Positions 15,892-24,161 are shown, counted from the first letter of the stretch. The stretch is 32,544 nucleotides of DNA from Fibrobacterales bacterium Fibro_02 (GCA_001603905.1 LVAE01000045.1:1-32544), one strand, 5' to 3'. Notes: a model not told the origin generated them from the sequence alone. A program made the numbers and translations.

Positions 15892-16784
15892 AGGTCATCC
15901 ACCTCGATGTCGATATTGCCGTTTACATGCCAACGGTTTGCCGGAACCTCTTCCCGCCTGACATGATCGTTATTCAACAAGATGCTATTCCAAGAACCTT
16001 GCATCTTCAAAACCTGAAATAGTGCATCGGCTTGGTCTTGCCGCGAAAGCACACATTCAAGCAAGTAGCCTAGTCGCTGAACGGTCGCAACAGTTGTGAA
16101 CGGCAAGAGTTCGTCGACCTTCCCCATGTCCACAGAATCCATGAGCTCTGCCAGCACCGTGGCCACACGCTGATAACCACCGACATGCGACGCAAACTGC
16201 ACAAGATCTACTGCGGTCAGCTCCGGTCCCGAATAGCGAAGCGTTCCTATCTCAGCATTCTTTTTCATTACAAATGCTTCCGGGATCTCTTGTCGGTAAT
16301 TCCAATCTAGCAGAGAATTCTTGCCGGACGCCTTGATTCGAGGCAGAACTGTCATAACCTGCGTTTTCATGGCCCGCTGATGGGTGGCCCCATGCATGGC
16401 AGCCGCCGACAGCAACCCCACATAATATGGCTTGCCGACATAATCCATCAGGCCATCAATGTAATAGACCGGCGGCACAACACCTTTCAGCTGATATTGG
16501 ACCGGCACAATGACATAGAAACCTCGATATACAGATTGCACTCGCCCACGGGACACTTGGCGCGACAGTTCCGTGTTTATACTCCTAGCGGGACGCTCGG
16601 CGAAAGCATCCTTTACGTCGGCAATCGAGAATGTCGACTTGCCGCGGATTTCCCTGCTATGTATCCACTCTCTTATATTCATTTTGTTGTTAAAATCAAC
16701 TATTTTTGTTGCGTTTAACCACTTTTCAAACAAATATACATTCTTTTGAGGCAGAAAGCAACTGCCGTCAAAACGGTCTTTCAT
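15888..16784 (-). CDS. abiEi: AbiEi-type antitoxin with cassette-derived N-terminal extension, copy 1
   Basis: This is the antitoxin and autorepressor of the AbiE pair: a winged-helix N-terminus (STFSIADVKDAFAERPARSINTELSRQVSRGRVQSVYRGFYVIVP) and a C-terminal antitoxin domain (GATHQRAMKTQVMT, ELTAVDLVQFASHVGGYQRVATVLAEL). The family start would be ATG 16682 (MNIREWIHSREIRG). The cassette leader places GGAGGAG before an ATG at 16784 that is in frame with the gene and adds 34 unrelated residues. I list the outer start because of that ribosome binding site. A TTGCTT-17-TATATT promoter (16761-16733) inside the extension could drive the shorter form. Both starts are plausible. Confidence 0.85.
   Translation of the reverse strand: MKDRFDGSCFLPQKNVYLFEKWLNATKIVDFNNKMNIREWIHSREIRGKSTFSIADVKDAFAERPARSINTELSRQVSRGRVQSVYRGFYVIVPVQYQLKGVVPPVYYIDGLMDYVGKPYYVGLLSAAAMHGATHQRAMKTQVMTVLPRIKASGKNSLLDWNYRQEIPEAFVMKKNAEIGTLRYSGPELTAVDLVQFASHVGGYQRVATVLAELMDSVDMGKVDELLPFTTVATVQRLGYLLECVLSRQDQADALFQVLKMQGSWNSILLNNDHVRREEVPANRWHVNGNIDIEVDDL
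16733..16761 (-). promoter_or_regulatory. Internal promoter within the AbiEi extension
   Basis: On the minus strand, TTGCTT (16761-16756), 17 nt, then TATATT (16738-16733), 50 nt before the family-type ATG at 16682. It probably represents the native abiE promoter downstream of the cassette. Confidence 0.5.
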
Positions 16785-16925
16785 CTTTCACTCCTCCCCG
16801 CAAACAGGCTTGAAATTGCGGGTCTTCAATTGTTTTCGAGAGCATACTCTGCACACTTGCGCACTAAATATAATTTTTCAGGGCATCATTGTCAAGAGTT
16901 TTTGAAAAAAACATTTAGTTAAAGT
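16785..16925 (-). promoter_or_regulatory. Promoter plus 5'-leader hairpin cassette, copy A
   Basis: On the minus strand, in order: CGTTGACGGCACTT block, promoter TTGACA (16895-16890), 17-nt spacer, TATATT (16872-16867), about 45 nt of leader, hairpin CCCGCAA-TTTCAAGCCTGT-TTGCGGG (16822-16797), GAGGAG and ATG 16784. The hairpin abuts the ribosome binding site, so its folding state could control translation. The copies at 25743-25836 and 31734-31833 share the layout. Confidence 0.8.
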
Positions 16926-17019
16926 GCCGTCAACGAGCCGAGAAATTGCCGTGTAAATGCCGAGAAAATATAGGGAGAGAAACGCATCTTTGCGTAGCAT
17001 TATCTATATTCCCCATCAG

Positions 17020-17333
17020 ATGCTCACGGTCCTTAAATACATCGCCCTGGTCGGCACGTTCTTCATTTACACCACGTCGGGGGTGTTCTCGAAGCTTGCG
17101 TCGCAGCGGGAGTTCCTCTCGCCGGGGTACATCGCGTTCCTCGCCTGCACGGTGGGCGTGCTGCGGGATGGGACGTGAGCCTGGCCTACATGTTCAAGGG
17201 CACGGGCGTGGTGTTCGGGCTAATGCTTGCGCACTTCGTGTTTGGCGAGGCCATCACCACGACGAACATGGTCGGGGCGGCAATCATCATCTGCGGCATA
17301 ACGCTGTATGCGAGGCAATTGTTCGCGAGATGA
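17020..17333 (+). pseudogene. Broken EamA/SMR-like small transporter, copy 1
   Basis: The frame starts MLTVLKYIALVGTFFIYTTSGVFSKL as a small four-helix drug/metabolite transporter. After GVL it has lost about 35 nt relative to copy 2 and is frameshifted to a TGA at 17174-17176. In another frame it resumes SLAYMFKGTGVVFGLMLAHFVFGEAI...ITLYARQLFAR and reaches its natural stop at 17331. Such proteins resemble ArnE/F-type lipid-linked sugar flippases of polysaccharide loci. Sequence from about 16995 to 17302 is nearly identical to 19961-20302, in the same orientation. TATATT lies 9 nt before the ATG. Confidence 0.82.
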
Positions 17334-17508
17334 GCCAGCGATTTGATTGCGTTCGTTAAAAACGGCTAAATAGCAATTATTTTTGCAGAAATTGCGGATT
17401 TTCCGCAAAAACGGCATGTATTCTCGATAAATTCGGTGTTTTTGGCGTTTTGACCGAATAAAGAGTATATTTCGTATATATAGTCTTCCCCAAAAAGCGA
17501 GCCGACCG
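17334..17508. other. AT-rich spacer before the AbiC gene
   Basis: No gene is seen. A TTGCGGA-TTT-TCCGCAA hairpin (17392-17408) and an AT-rich TATATT/TATATA-containing stretch (17465-17482) lie here; the latter probably includes the promoter of the AbiC gene. Confidence 0.4.
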
Positions 17509-18504
17509 ATGAAACTCATCCAGAGAATAAAACACAATCCTTTTCATGCCATCCTTGTTTTGATGGTTCCTGTGATAGTCTTCTTCGCCCTTATCGCCCC
17601 ATGGCTATTCACAACTTTTTCCAGCCCTATAATTTTCAACGAGGATACAGGGCACATCGGCAACACTTTCGGCATAATGAGTCCTTTTATCGCCATTGCC
17701 GCCGTCATTGTAACATATCTAGCATTTAGAATGCAATTAGATGCAAACGAAAAGATGTTTGAGAATTCCCGTCGAATGCAGTTTGAGCGTCAGTTTTACG
17801 AGATGCTCAAGATTCACTGTGACAATGTTATGCATTTACATCTAGACAATATGTTTAACACCATAACAGGCATATCAAATTATATCTCTATCAATGGACA
17901 AGACTTTATAAGAAGTTTACTTGACGAATTTAATAGAATCTATGCTTTTGTTAAAGAAAATATTGAACATACAGACAACAATAAAGTTTTCCTTATATCA
18001 TATTATATATTTTATTTCGGTCAAAATGCCGCTTACAAAAACGGCAGAATCGACTACAAAACATATAGTTCATTCCAATCAATGACAACTATATACCCCT
18101 GGTTCGCAAAATTCGCACAAGGACATCTTGACCAGTTAAGTTCTTATTATAGACATCTATATCTAACCGTGAAAACCGTTGCACAAGCAGACGAAGACCT
18201 AGTTCCTTACGCAGACAAGCGCCAACTCCTACGAATTCTTCGTGCACAATTATCTAGCGCAGAACAAACATTGTTATTTTTCAATTGGCTATCTGGCCAT
18301 GGAAAAGAGTGGGAAGAAGACGCCTCTAAGTCCAACGGAAATCATTTCTTCACCGATTACCGTATGATTCACAACATTATCCCAGAACAGCAACCATTCA
18401 CCAAAGAGAGTATATTGCAATCCATCCTAAGCAGAAACCCTCATTACAGAAAATTGAACGACGAAGACACTCTATTTGAGTTGATAGACGAGAAGGAAGC
18501 TTGA
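17509..18504 (+). CDS. Putative phage abortive infection protein (putAbiC, PF16872-like)
   Basis: Two N-terminal transmembrane helices (about residues 13-38 and 55-75) anchor a cytoplasmic region starting with FERQFYEMLKIH. It carries the family-like motifs YYRHLYLTVKTV (about 216-227) and LLRILRAQLSSAEQTLLFFNWL (about 241-262), seen in AbiC-like membrane effectors. These are thought to sense phage infection and trigger growth arrest; the mechanism is not established. The gene is visibly AT-richer than the core genes, consistent with horizontal transfer. It is followed by an intrinsic terminator and lies inside a segment bounded by the two transporter remnants, next to hicAB. Confidence 0.8.
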   Translation: MKLIQRIKHNPFHAILVLMVPVIVFFALIAPWLFTTFSSPIIFNEDTGHIGNTFGIMSPFIAIAAVIVTYLAFRMQLDANEKMFENSRRMQFERQFYEMLKIHCDNVMHLHLDNMFNTITGISNYISINGQDFIRSLLDEFNRIYAFVKENIEHTDNNKVFLISYYIFYFGQNAAYKNGRIDYKTYSSFQSMTTIYPWFAKFAQGHLDQLSSYYRHLYLTVKTVAQADEDLVPYADKRQLLRILRAQLSSAEQTLLFFNWLSGHGKEWEEDASKSNGNHFFTDYRMIHNIIPEQQPFTKESILQSILSRNPHYRKLNDEDTLFELIDEKEA

Positions 18505-18516
18505 CTCAAATACAGA

Positions 18517-18548
18517 AATCGGCAGGCCTGGCCTGCCGATTCTTTTTT
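18517..18548 (+). terminator. Intrinsic terminator after the AbiC gene
   Basis: An 11-bp perfect stem AATCGGCAGGC/GCCTGCCGATT (18517-18527, 18531-18541) with a CTG loop is followed by CTTTTTT. It is nearly identical, including the AATACAGA lead-in, to the terminator at 19814-19843. Confidence 0.92.
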
Positions 18549-18557
18549 CAACAAATT

Positions 18558-19085
18558 CTAAACGCCTACGGGCTTATTTTTTCGCGTTCGGGAGCGTGGC
18601 TTGATTCGACTTTCTCTCACTTCGCATTGGACATTCATTTTTCTCTCTAGAGAAGAGCAATCATAATTGTCAACAAATTGAATTTCAACATGCTTGTCCA
18701 AAGCATCAGCAACTTTCACAAGTTTAGACAAAGACAAAGACAATTTTGCATTCTCAATATACCTAAACGCCTGCCTTGATATTCCCATTGTTCGGGCCAC
18801 AGACGCGGCGCTTTTGCCCCTATAAGCTTCAAATATGGAATATGCAACAGCAAGCCCATCATCAACATCTATAGGAACCAATCCCTCTTCCACATTAGGG
18901 GCCGTTTTGGCAACAGGAAGAGGATCATGGCGTTCATACATGCTTTGAAGGACTCCGTCTAAAGCCTCTTTCGCCATTTCCTTGGCTTCGTTCATATTAT
19001 CCGCGCAAGTAAAAGCTCCAGGAACATCCGGGAACTCAACTCCGATACCATCGTCGTCCTTGAAGAATTTAGCTACGTATTGCAT
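18558..19085 (-). CDS. hicB: HicB-type antitoxin with helix-turn-helix domain
   Basis: Antitoxin of the HicAB system: an N-terminal HicB partial RNase H-like fold (MQYVAKFFKDDDGIGVEFPDVPGAFTCADNMNEAKEMAKEAL, residues 1-45) binds HicA. A C-terminal XRE-type HTH (KSAASVARTMGISRQAFRYIENAK, about 91-115) is for autorepression. A basic tail (about 155-175) is unusual. The gene lies downstream of hicA on the same strand with a 66-nt gap. There is no strong ribosome binding site; an A/T-rich stretch precedes the ATG. The order hicA-hicB and the domain set are standard. Confidence 0.9.
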   Translation of the reverse strand: MQYVAKFFKDDDGIGVEFPDVPGAFTCADNMNEAKEMAKEALDGVLQSMYERHDPLPVAKTAPNVEEGLVPIDVDDGLAVAYSIFEAYRGKSAASVARTMGISRQAFRYIENAKLSLSLSKLVKVADALDKHVEIQFVDNYDCSSLERKMNVQCEVRESRIKPRSRTRKNKPVGV

Positions 19086-19151
19086 TTTGTCCTTTTTTTG
19101 AAAAAATGTCTTATGCGAAAAAAATAGGAAAAATAAAGTACCAAGAAAAAA

Positions 19152-19337
19152 TTAGCAACCTATCCCAGCCGTTTTCAATATATTCTTCAGCGTTCCAAGC
19201 TTCAAATCCTTATTTCCGTGAAACGGCACTGATATCGGAGGAAATCCCTTTTTTACGTAAATTTTGTGAGAACCGTGAACACGATCAAGCGTAAAGCCAT
19301 TTTCTAACAGTTTCTTCTCTACCTGCTTTGCAGTCAT
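19152..19337 (-). CDS. hicA: HicA-type mRNA interferase toxin
   Basis: HicA is a small double-stranded-RNA-binding-fold endoribonuclease that cleaves mRNA on ribosomes and is neutralised by HicB. The 61-aa protein MTAKQVEKKLLENGFTLDRV then HGSHKIYV carries the family's catalytic His24 in GSHKIY and the PISVPFHGNKDLKLGTLKNILK C-terminus. The ATG at 19337 is preceded by GAGGTGG, whereas the longer TTG start at 19355 would overlap that site. It appears intact. Confidence 0.92.
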   Translation of the reverse strand: MTAKQVEKKLLENGFTLDRVHGSHKIYVKKGFPPISVPFHGNKDLKLGTLKNILKTAGIGC

Positions 19338-19398
19338 CCGCCACCTCAATACCAACGATATTCATACCGACTAGTCTCGCCATTGCACCTTTTCACTT

Positions 19399-19427
19399 AA
19401 TATAAACAAATATACACACTTTGTCAA
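19399..19427 (-). promoter_or_regulatory. Promoter of hicAB
   Basis: On the minus strand, TTGACA (19427-19422), a 17-nt spacer and TATATT (19404-19399) lie about 60 nt before the hicA ATG. It is a near-perfect sigma70-type promoter. Confidence 0.8.
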
Positions 19428-19449
19428 GATATTTTTTTACAAAGTGATA

Positions 19450-19478
19450 TTGCAATTTTACGTAAGAAAATATATATT
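19450..19478 (+). promoter_or_regulatory. Promoter of the zinc-ribbon gene
   Basis: TTGCAA (19450-19455), 17 nt, then TATATT (19473-19478) precede the zinc-ribbon gene by about 86 nt. This implies a 5' leader of roughly 80 nt ending in TAAGGAG. Confidence 0.6.
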
Positions 19479-19564
19479 AGACTAGTTAGGGATATATTTA
19501 TAGAAAAAAAATAAGGACTCTTATCGTGAGCCCCCAAACAAAAACATCTTTTTAAGGAGTTTTT

Positions 19565-19801
19565 ATGGATACAGATTACTTTTTTCTTTGCCCTTCATGC
19601 GGGAAATTGACTATCGCAACCGGTTCCGGAGATCCGACGGATTTGGTCAAATGCCACGAGTGCGGAGGCGAATTCAAAGCATATTATATAGCCGGAGTCG
19701 GCAAAGGCATTTCCATCGACGGGAAAAAAGTTGGCATCCCCATCGATAGAGTGTACGCAACAGAAAGAACCTGGTTCGAACTGCTGCATAAGGCGACATA
19801 G
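19565..19801 (+). CDS. Small zinc-ribbon protein, 78 aa
   Basis: Two Cys pairs, C9-x2-C12 (CPSC) and C30-x2-C33 (CHEC), define a zinc ribbon (about residues 5-40). It is followed by a Gly-rich beta segment (AGVGKGISIDGKKVGIPIDRVYATERTW). No enzymatic domain is attached, and the specific family is unknown. AAGGAG lies 6 nt before the ATG, and its own promoter and terminator frame it as a single gene. It sits between hicAB and the second transporter remnant. Confidence 0.7.
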   Translation: MDTDYFFLCPSCGKLTIATGSGDPTDLVKCHECGGEFKAYYIAGVGKGISIDGKKVGIPIDRVYATERTWFELLHKAT

Positions 19802-19813
19802 CGTAATACAGAT

Positions 19814-19843
19814 ATCGGCGGGCTAAGCCTGCCGATTCTTTTT
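19814..19843 (+). terminator. Intrinsic terminator after the zinc-ribbon gene
   Basis: The stem ATCGGCGGGC/GCCTGCCGAT (19814-19823, 19827-19836, one G-T pair) has a TAA loop and is followed by TCTTTTTT. It is a sequence relative of the terminator at 18517. Just beyond, AACTATAAA/TTTATAGTT (19871-19879, 19887-19895) forms another hairpin of unknown role. Confidence 0.9.
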
Positions 19844-19984
19844 TGCCGTCCCCACCCCCATTTCTTGTTGAACTATAAAAAAATCCTTTATAGTTGCGCC
19901 CTTGGAGCATTTCGGCCCCATAAAACGCTTAAATTGAATAAAAATGACGCTATTCGGCGCAGCATTATCTATATTCCCCATCAG

Positions 19985-20432
19985 ATGCTCACGGTCCTTA
20001 AATACATCGCCCTGGTCGGCACGTTTTTCATTTACACCACCTCGGGGGTGTTCTCGAAGCTTGCGTCGCAGCGGGAGTTCCTTTCGCCGGGGTACATCGC
20101 GTTCCTCGCCTGCACGGTGGGCGTGCTGGGCATCTACGCGGTGCTGTGGCAGCAGATCATCAAGCGGATGGAGTGAGCCTGGCCTACATGTTCAAGGGCA
20201 CGGGCGTGGTGTTCGGGCTACTGCTTGCGCACTTTGTATTTGGCGAAGCAATCACCACGACGAACATGGTCGGGGCGGCAATCATCATCTGCGGCATCAC
20301 GCCGCACAAGTCATTTGTCAAGGAGTACCTGAACCCGTGGGTTATTGGCGGTTACTCGCTGATGGTATTTTCGCTGGTATCGAATGTGTATGTGCTGAGC
20401 CAGGGCGTGCTGCTCAAGGAACTCGGCACATT
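19985..20432 (+). pseudogene. Broken EamA/SMR-like small transporter pair, copy 2
   Basis: Copy 2 keeps the complete first half (MLTVLKYIALVG... to WQQIIKRME), then a TGA at 20174 where a single missing base shifts the frame. The second half (SLAYMFKGTGVVFGLLLAHFVFGEAI...AAIIICGIT) continues in another frame. Instead of its own C-terminus it runs into KEYLNPWVIGGYSLMVFSLVSNVYVLSQGVLLKELGT, which looks like the start of a second small transporter. So two adjacent ArnE/F-like genes appear fused by deletion and frameshifted. TATATT lies 9 nt before the ATG, as in copy 1. From 20433 to the wecE stop nothing is recognised. Confidence 0.8.
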
Positions 20433-20512
20433 CTTTGTTCACCCCCTCACTTACACCCTCATTTGCCATGACACTTGCGCTGCCATGAACCATGACATTT
20501 TGCCAGCAAGAA

Positions 20513-21646
20513 TTACACGCCGAAGAATTCATTCACTTTTTCGCAGACAAATTCTATTTCTTCGGTTTTAAGACCAAAGAACATCGGCAGACGCAGCAAG
20601 CGGTTGCTTTCGTTGGTGGTATACTTGTCTTCGCCGTTAAAGCGACCGAATCGCAAGCCCGCAGGCGACGAATGCAACGGCACATAGTGGAACACCGCCA
20701 GAATGCCGTTATACACCAGGTGCTTGAGGAGCGCCGTACGCGTCTGCAAGTCCTCGACCTTCAGGTAGAACATGTGCGCGTTGTGTTTGCAATGTTCCGG
20801 AATGAACGGCAACTCGACCAGGCCCTTGTCGGCCAGTGGCTGCAAGCGTTCGCGATAGGCGTTCCAGCTCGCCATGCGGTTGTCGTTAATTTCGTCGGCG
20901 CATTCCAGCTCCGCATAAAGGTATGCGGCATTGAGTTCGCTCGGCAAGTAACTGGAGCCGAGTTCCACCCATGTGTACTTGTCGACTTCGCCACGATGGA
21001 ACTGGCAGCGGTTCGTGCCTTTTTCACGGATGATTTCGGCGCGGTCGCAATACTTCTTGTCGTTGATGAGCAAGGCACCGCCCTCGCCCATGCTGTAGTT
21101 CTTGGTTTCGTGATAGCTGTAGCAACCAAAGTCACCGAGCGATCCGAGCGCCTTGCCCTTGTAAGTTGCCATCATGCCCTGCGCGGCGTCTTCCACCACG
21201 AACAGATTGTGGCGCTTTGCAATCTCGTTGATCTTGTCCATCTCGCAAGCCACGCCCGCGTAATGCACCGGTACAATCGCCTTCGTCTTCTCGGTGATGG
21301 CCGCCTCGATCAGATTCTCGTCCAGGTTCATGGTGTCGGGACGGATGTCCACAAACACGCACTTGGCCCCCTGCGACACAAACGCATCGGCCGTACTCAC
21401 GAACGTGAACGACGGCATAATCACCTCGTCGCCGGGCTGGATGTCGCAAAGACGGGCAGACATTTCAAGCGCATGCGTGCAGCTCGTGGTCATCAGCGCC
21501 TTCACCGCACCGGTATGCTTTTCAAGCCAATCGTGGCACATCAAGTTGTAAGTGCCATCACCACAAATACGGCCACTTTCGACCGCCTGCTTCACATAAT
21601 CGAGTTCGAGCCCCACGAACGGCGGCTTGTTGAATGGAATCTTCAT
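20513..21646 (-). CDS. wecE: dTDP-4-amino-4,6-dideoxygalactose transaminase
   Basis: WecE (RffA) is a PLP-dependent aminotransferase that converts dTDP-4-keto-6-deoxyglucose to dTDP-4-amino-4,6-dideoxygalactose (dTDP-Fuc4N), a building block of enterobacterial common antigen and O-antigens. Long stretches match the E. coli enzyme as I recall it: IQPGDEVIMPSFTFVSTADAF, VPVHYAGVACEMD and the C-terminal HGEDKYTT-like FNGEDKYTTNESNRLLRLP. The PLP-binding Lys is Lys182 in HETKNYS. The 377-aa length is as expected. The start at 21646 has TATATT 9 nt upstream and no ribosome binding site. The gene is divergent from the ATP-grasp gene across 52 nt. No dTDP-glucose synthesis genes are in the window. 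Confidence 0.94.
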   Translation of the reverse strand: MKIPFNKPPFVGLELDYVKQAVESGRICGDGTYNLMCHDWLEKHTGAVKALMTTSCTHALEMSARLCDIQPGDEVIMPSFTFVSTADAFVSQGAKCVFVDIRPDTMNLDENLIEAAITEKTKAIVPVHYAGVACEMDKINEIAKRHNLFVVEDAAQGMMATYKGKALGSLGDFGCYSYHETKNYSMGEGGALLINDKKYCDRAEIIREKGTNRCQFHRGEVDKYTWVELGSSYLPSELNAAYLYAELECADEINDNRMASWNAYRERLQPLADKGLVELPFIPEHCKHNAHMFYLKVEDLQTRTALLKHLVYNGILAVFHYVPLHSSPAGLRFGRFNGEDKYTTNESNRLLRLPMFFGLKTEEIEFVCEKVNEFFGV

Positions 21647-21698
21647 AACGCAGAAAATATATATTTTTCAGGCATAAAAAAGATATATTGTTTATACT

Positions 21699-22922
21699 AT
21701 GAGCTTAAATAAGAAAATATTGCTTCTCGGCGGCGGGCACGCCGAAATTCCTCTAATCCAAGCCGCACACGAACTCGGCTGGTACGTGATTACCACGGGC
21801 AATGCCCGCGAAGGTTTGGGCCACCCTTACGCCGACAAGAACGTTTTTGCAGACTTTAGCGACAAAGACGCCATGCTGGAACTCGCCAAGAGCGAGGGCG
21901 TTCAAGCGGTTTGTTCCGGTTGCAACGATTTCGCTCTGCTTTCGACCGTGTACGTTTGCGAAAAATTGGGACTCCCCGGCCACGATAGCTACGCTACAAG
22001 CCTCAAGATCCACCACAAGGACAAATACCGTGCACTTGCGACCAGGCTCGGCATCCCGACACCGCGCGCGCTCGTTGTTCGAAGTGCCGCCGATTTCGAA
22101 ACCGCCATTACGCAACTCACCTTCCCGATTATCGTGAAACCAGTCGACTTGACCGGCGGCAAGGGAATTCACCGCGCCGCAACCGCCGATGAAGCCCGGG
22201 TCGCTTACAAAGACGCCTGCAGCCGCACACGCCAAGACCACATCGTCGTCGAAGAATTCGTCCAAGGATCAAACCATGGATTCTCCGCCATGCTCGTAAA
22301 GGGAAAAGTCGCATTCGCCTTCTCCGATAACGAACAGTACTACATCAACAAGTACATGGTCTCGGGCGCAAATTCGCCGAGCACCTCCAGCGACAAGACT
22401 CTCGCCATGCTCCGCGAATACAGCGAGCGCATCGCGCAGGAACTGCACCTGGTTGACGGCATTTTGCACATCCAGTACATCGAAAGGGCCGACGGCACGC
22501 CCATCATCATCGAAATCTGCCGCCGCCCTCCCGGCGATTTGTACATCAAGTTCGTGAAGTACGCGACAGGCGTCGATTACCCGAAATTCATCGTACAAGC
22601 GGAAACTGGCGAAGACATCTCCAGTATCGCCGATGTGCCTACACAAGGTTTCTGGCTGCGCCACTGCATCATGTCCGACTGCCAAGCCGGCGAACAGACC
22701 GCGACGGGCGACATCTGCAAAGGCATTGTCCGCGACGTTACTTTCGCACCCGAAATCCAGGGCAACATTGTTGAAAAATTCTTATGGTACAAACCCGGCG
22801 AAGTCATCACTGACAAGCTGATCTACAAAGCAGGCATCGTCTTCTTTAAATTCGACACACTCGCCGAAATGCAATATAAGACAGCAAGAATGCCAGATTT
22901 GGCCCGCATTATCGCTGAATAA
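21699..22922 (+). CDS. ATP-grasp carboxylate-amine ligase-like enzyme
   Basis: The ATP-grasp fold is shown by an N-terminal Rossmann-like pre-ATP domain (KKILLLGGGHAEIPLIQAAHELGWYV) and the central PIIVKPVDLTGGKGIHRA (ATP-clamping Lys and Gly loop, about residues 145-162). VVEEFVQG and the metal-binding end IIEICRRPPGD (about 271-281) follow. Such enzymes form amide or peptide-like bonds via acyl phosphates. In a polysaccharide cluster beside wecE, it plausibly acylates an amino sugar with an amino acid, but this is inferred. TATATT lies 9 nt before the ATG. It is followed by a terminator. Confidence 0.85.
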   Translation: MSLNKKILLLGGGHAEIPLIQAAHELGWYVITTGNAREGLGHPYADKNVFADFSDKDAMLELAKSEGVQAVCSGCNDFALLSTVYVCEKLGLPGHDSYATSLKIHHKDKYRALATRLGIPTPRALVVRSAADFETAITQLTFPIIVKPVDLTGGKGIHRAATADEARVAYKDACSRTRQDHIVVEEFVQGSNHGFSAMLVKGKVAFAFSDNEQYYINKYMVSGANSPSTSSDKTLAMLREYSERIAQELHLVDGILHIQYIERADGTPIIIEICRRPPGDLYIKFVKYATGVDYPKFIVQAETGEDISSIADVPTQGFWLRHCIMSDCQAGEQTATGDICKGIVRDVTFAPEIQGNIVEKFLWYKPGEVITDKLIYKAGIVFFKFDTLAEMQYKTARMPDLARIIAE

Positions 22923-22934
22923 TTCCCAATGTCT

Positions 22935-22967
22935 TCCCGGCCTTGAGCCGGGATCTCCTTTTTCCGA
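22935..22967 (+). terminator. Intrinsic terminator, repeat-derived
   Basis: TCCCGGC-CTTGA-GCCGGGA (22935-22953) followed by TCTCCTTTTT. The hairpin resembles half of the palindromic element inside the gene at 28431 (CCCCGGA-CTTGA-TCCGGGG), so a repeat element may have been recruited as a terminator. Confidence 0.75.
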
Positions 22968-23033
22968 AAAAAAGAAATTTTTCTTAACATTGTTCGTGCG
23001 CATTGATAAAAAAATATCCTATATTCAAAACGC

Positions 23034-24161
23034 ATGAAGATGGAACCTTACCAAATTGCTTTTATTGGTGGCGGAATCAACTCGGCCATCGGCGAAGTCC
23101 ACAAGGCCGCAAGCCAGATGGACGGCCATTTTGAACTTGTAGCGGGCGCATTCAGCACCCACGCCGAAACAAACCACAAGACCGCCGAAACTTGGGGCGT
23201 TACCGCAGAGCGCACCTACGCCGACTACCACGAACTTCTGAAAGCCGAAAAAGGCAAACTTGACGCTGTCGTAGTACTCGCGCCGACCGATTACCACAAA
23301 GACATCGTGATTGACGCACTGAACGCAGGGTTCCCCGTAATTTGCGAAAAGTCGCTCGCCACCAGTGTGGCCGAAGGCGATGCCATCGCAAAAGTCGTCG
23401 CCGACACCAAAGGGTTCTTCTGCACTACGTACAACTACACCGGCTACCCGATGATCCGCGAACTCAAGCAGTTCATCGCCGATGGCAAGCTGGGTAAAAT
23501 TCAGCAGGTGCAAGTCGAAATGCCGCAAGAAGGCTTTATGCGTCTGGGTGCGCACAACGAACCTCCCAAGCCGCAAAGTTGGCGACTCAAGGACACCGTG
23601 ATTCCAAAAATCTCGCTGGACCTTGGCAGCCACCTGCACAACATGATTTACTTTTTGATCGGCGAACGCCCTGAACGCATCGTCGCCGACCAGGCGACCT
23701 TCGGGCTCTTTCCGCAGATTGTCGATAACGTGGGCGCGCTTGTGCAATACACCAACAACGTTCGCGCCCAAATCTGGTTCAGCAAGACGGCTCTCGGCAA
23801 CCGCAACGGACTCCGCATTCGCGTGTTCGGTAGCGAAGGCAGCGCCGAATGGTTCCAGCTGGAACCCGAAACTTTAAAGACCTGCGACCTGCGCGGCAAC
23901 GTGAGCCTGCGCGACCGCACCGGCGACGTAAAAATTGCAAATCAGCAGCGCTACAACCGCTTTAAGGCAGGCCACCCCGCGGGCTTTATTGAAGCTTTCG
24001 CGAACTACTACAAAGACATCGCCGACTGCCTTAGGCAATATTTTGAAACCGGCAGTTTTACCAGCCAATACGTGTGCGGCATCAAGACCTCGCTCGAAGG
24101 CCTCGCCATGATGCAGGCCGCCGCGCGCTCCGCACAAAGTAACAAATGGGAAGATTTATAA
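23034..24161 (+). CDS. Gfo/Idh/MocA-family NAD(P)-dependent oxidoreductase
   Basis: An N-terminal Rossmann domain (YQIAFIGGGINSAIGEVHKAA, residues 4-24), the family's LAPTDYHKDIVIDAL and CEKSLA (EKP-like, Lys binding region about residue 105), and a C-terminal alpha/beta substrate domain (SLDLGSHLHNMIYFLIGE, with the catalytic-region HxxN) identify it. These enzymes oxidise or reduce sugars or sugar nucleotides. Here it probably makes a modified sugar for the surface glycan; the exact substrate is unknown. TATATT stands 8 nt before the ATG. Its stop overlaps the start of the GT2 gene (TAATG), so the two are coupled. Confidence 0.88.
   Translation: MKMEPYQIAFIGGGINSAIGEVHKAASQMDGHFELVAGAFSTHAETNHKTAETWGVTAERTYADYHELLKAEKGKLDAVVVLAPTDYHKDIVIDALNAGFPVICEKSLATSVAEGDAIAKVVADTKGFFCTTYNYTGYPMIRELKQFIADGKLGKIQQVQVEMPQEGFMRLGAHNEPPKPQSWRLKDTVIPKISLDLGSHLHNMIYFLIGERPERIVADQATFGLFPQIVDNVGALVQYTNNVRAQIWFSKTALGNRNGLRIRVFGSEGSAEWFQLEPETLKTCDLRGNVSLRDRTGDVKIANQQRYNRFKAGHPAGFIEAFANYYKDIADCLRQYFETGSFTSQYVCGIKTSLEGLAMMQAAARSAQSNKWEDL

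Noticed and set aside
20492..21712. 406-codon plus-strand frame covering wecE
   Set aside because: It is antisense to a strongly recognised aminotransferase; its composition is typical of a shadow frame.
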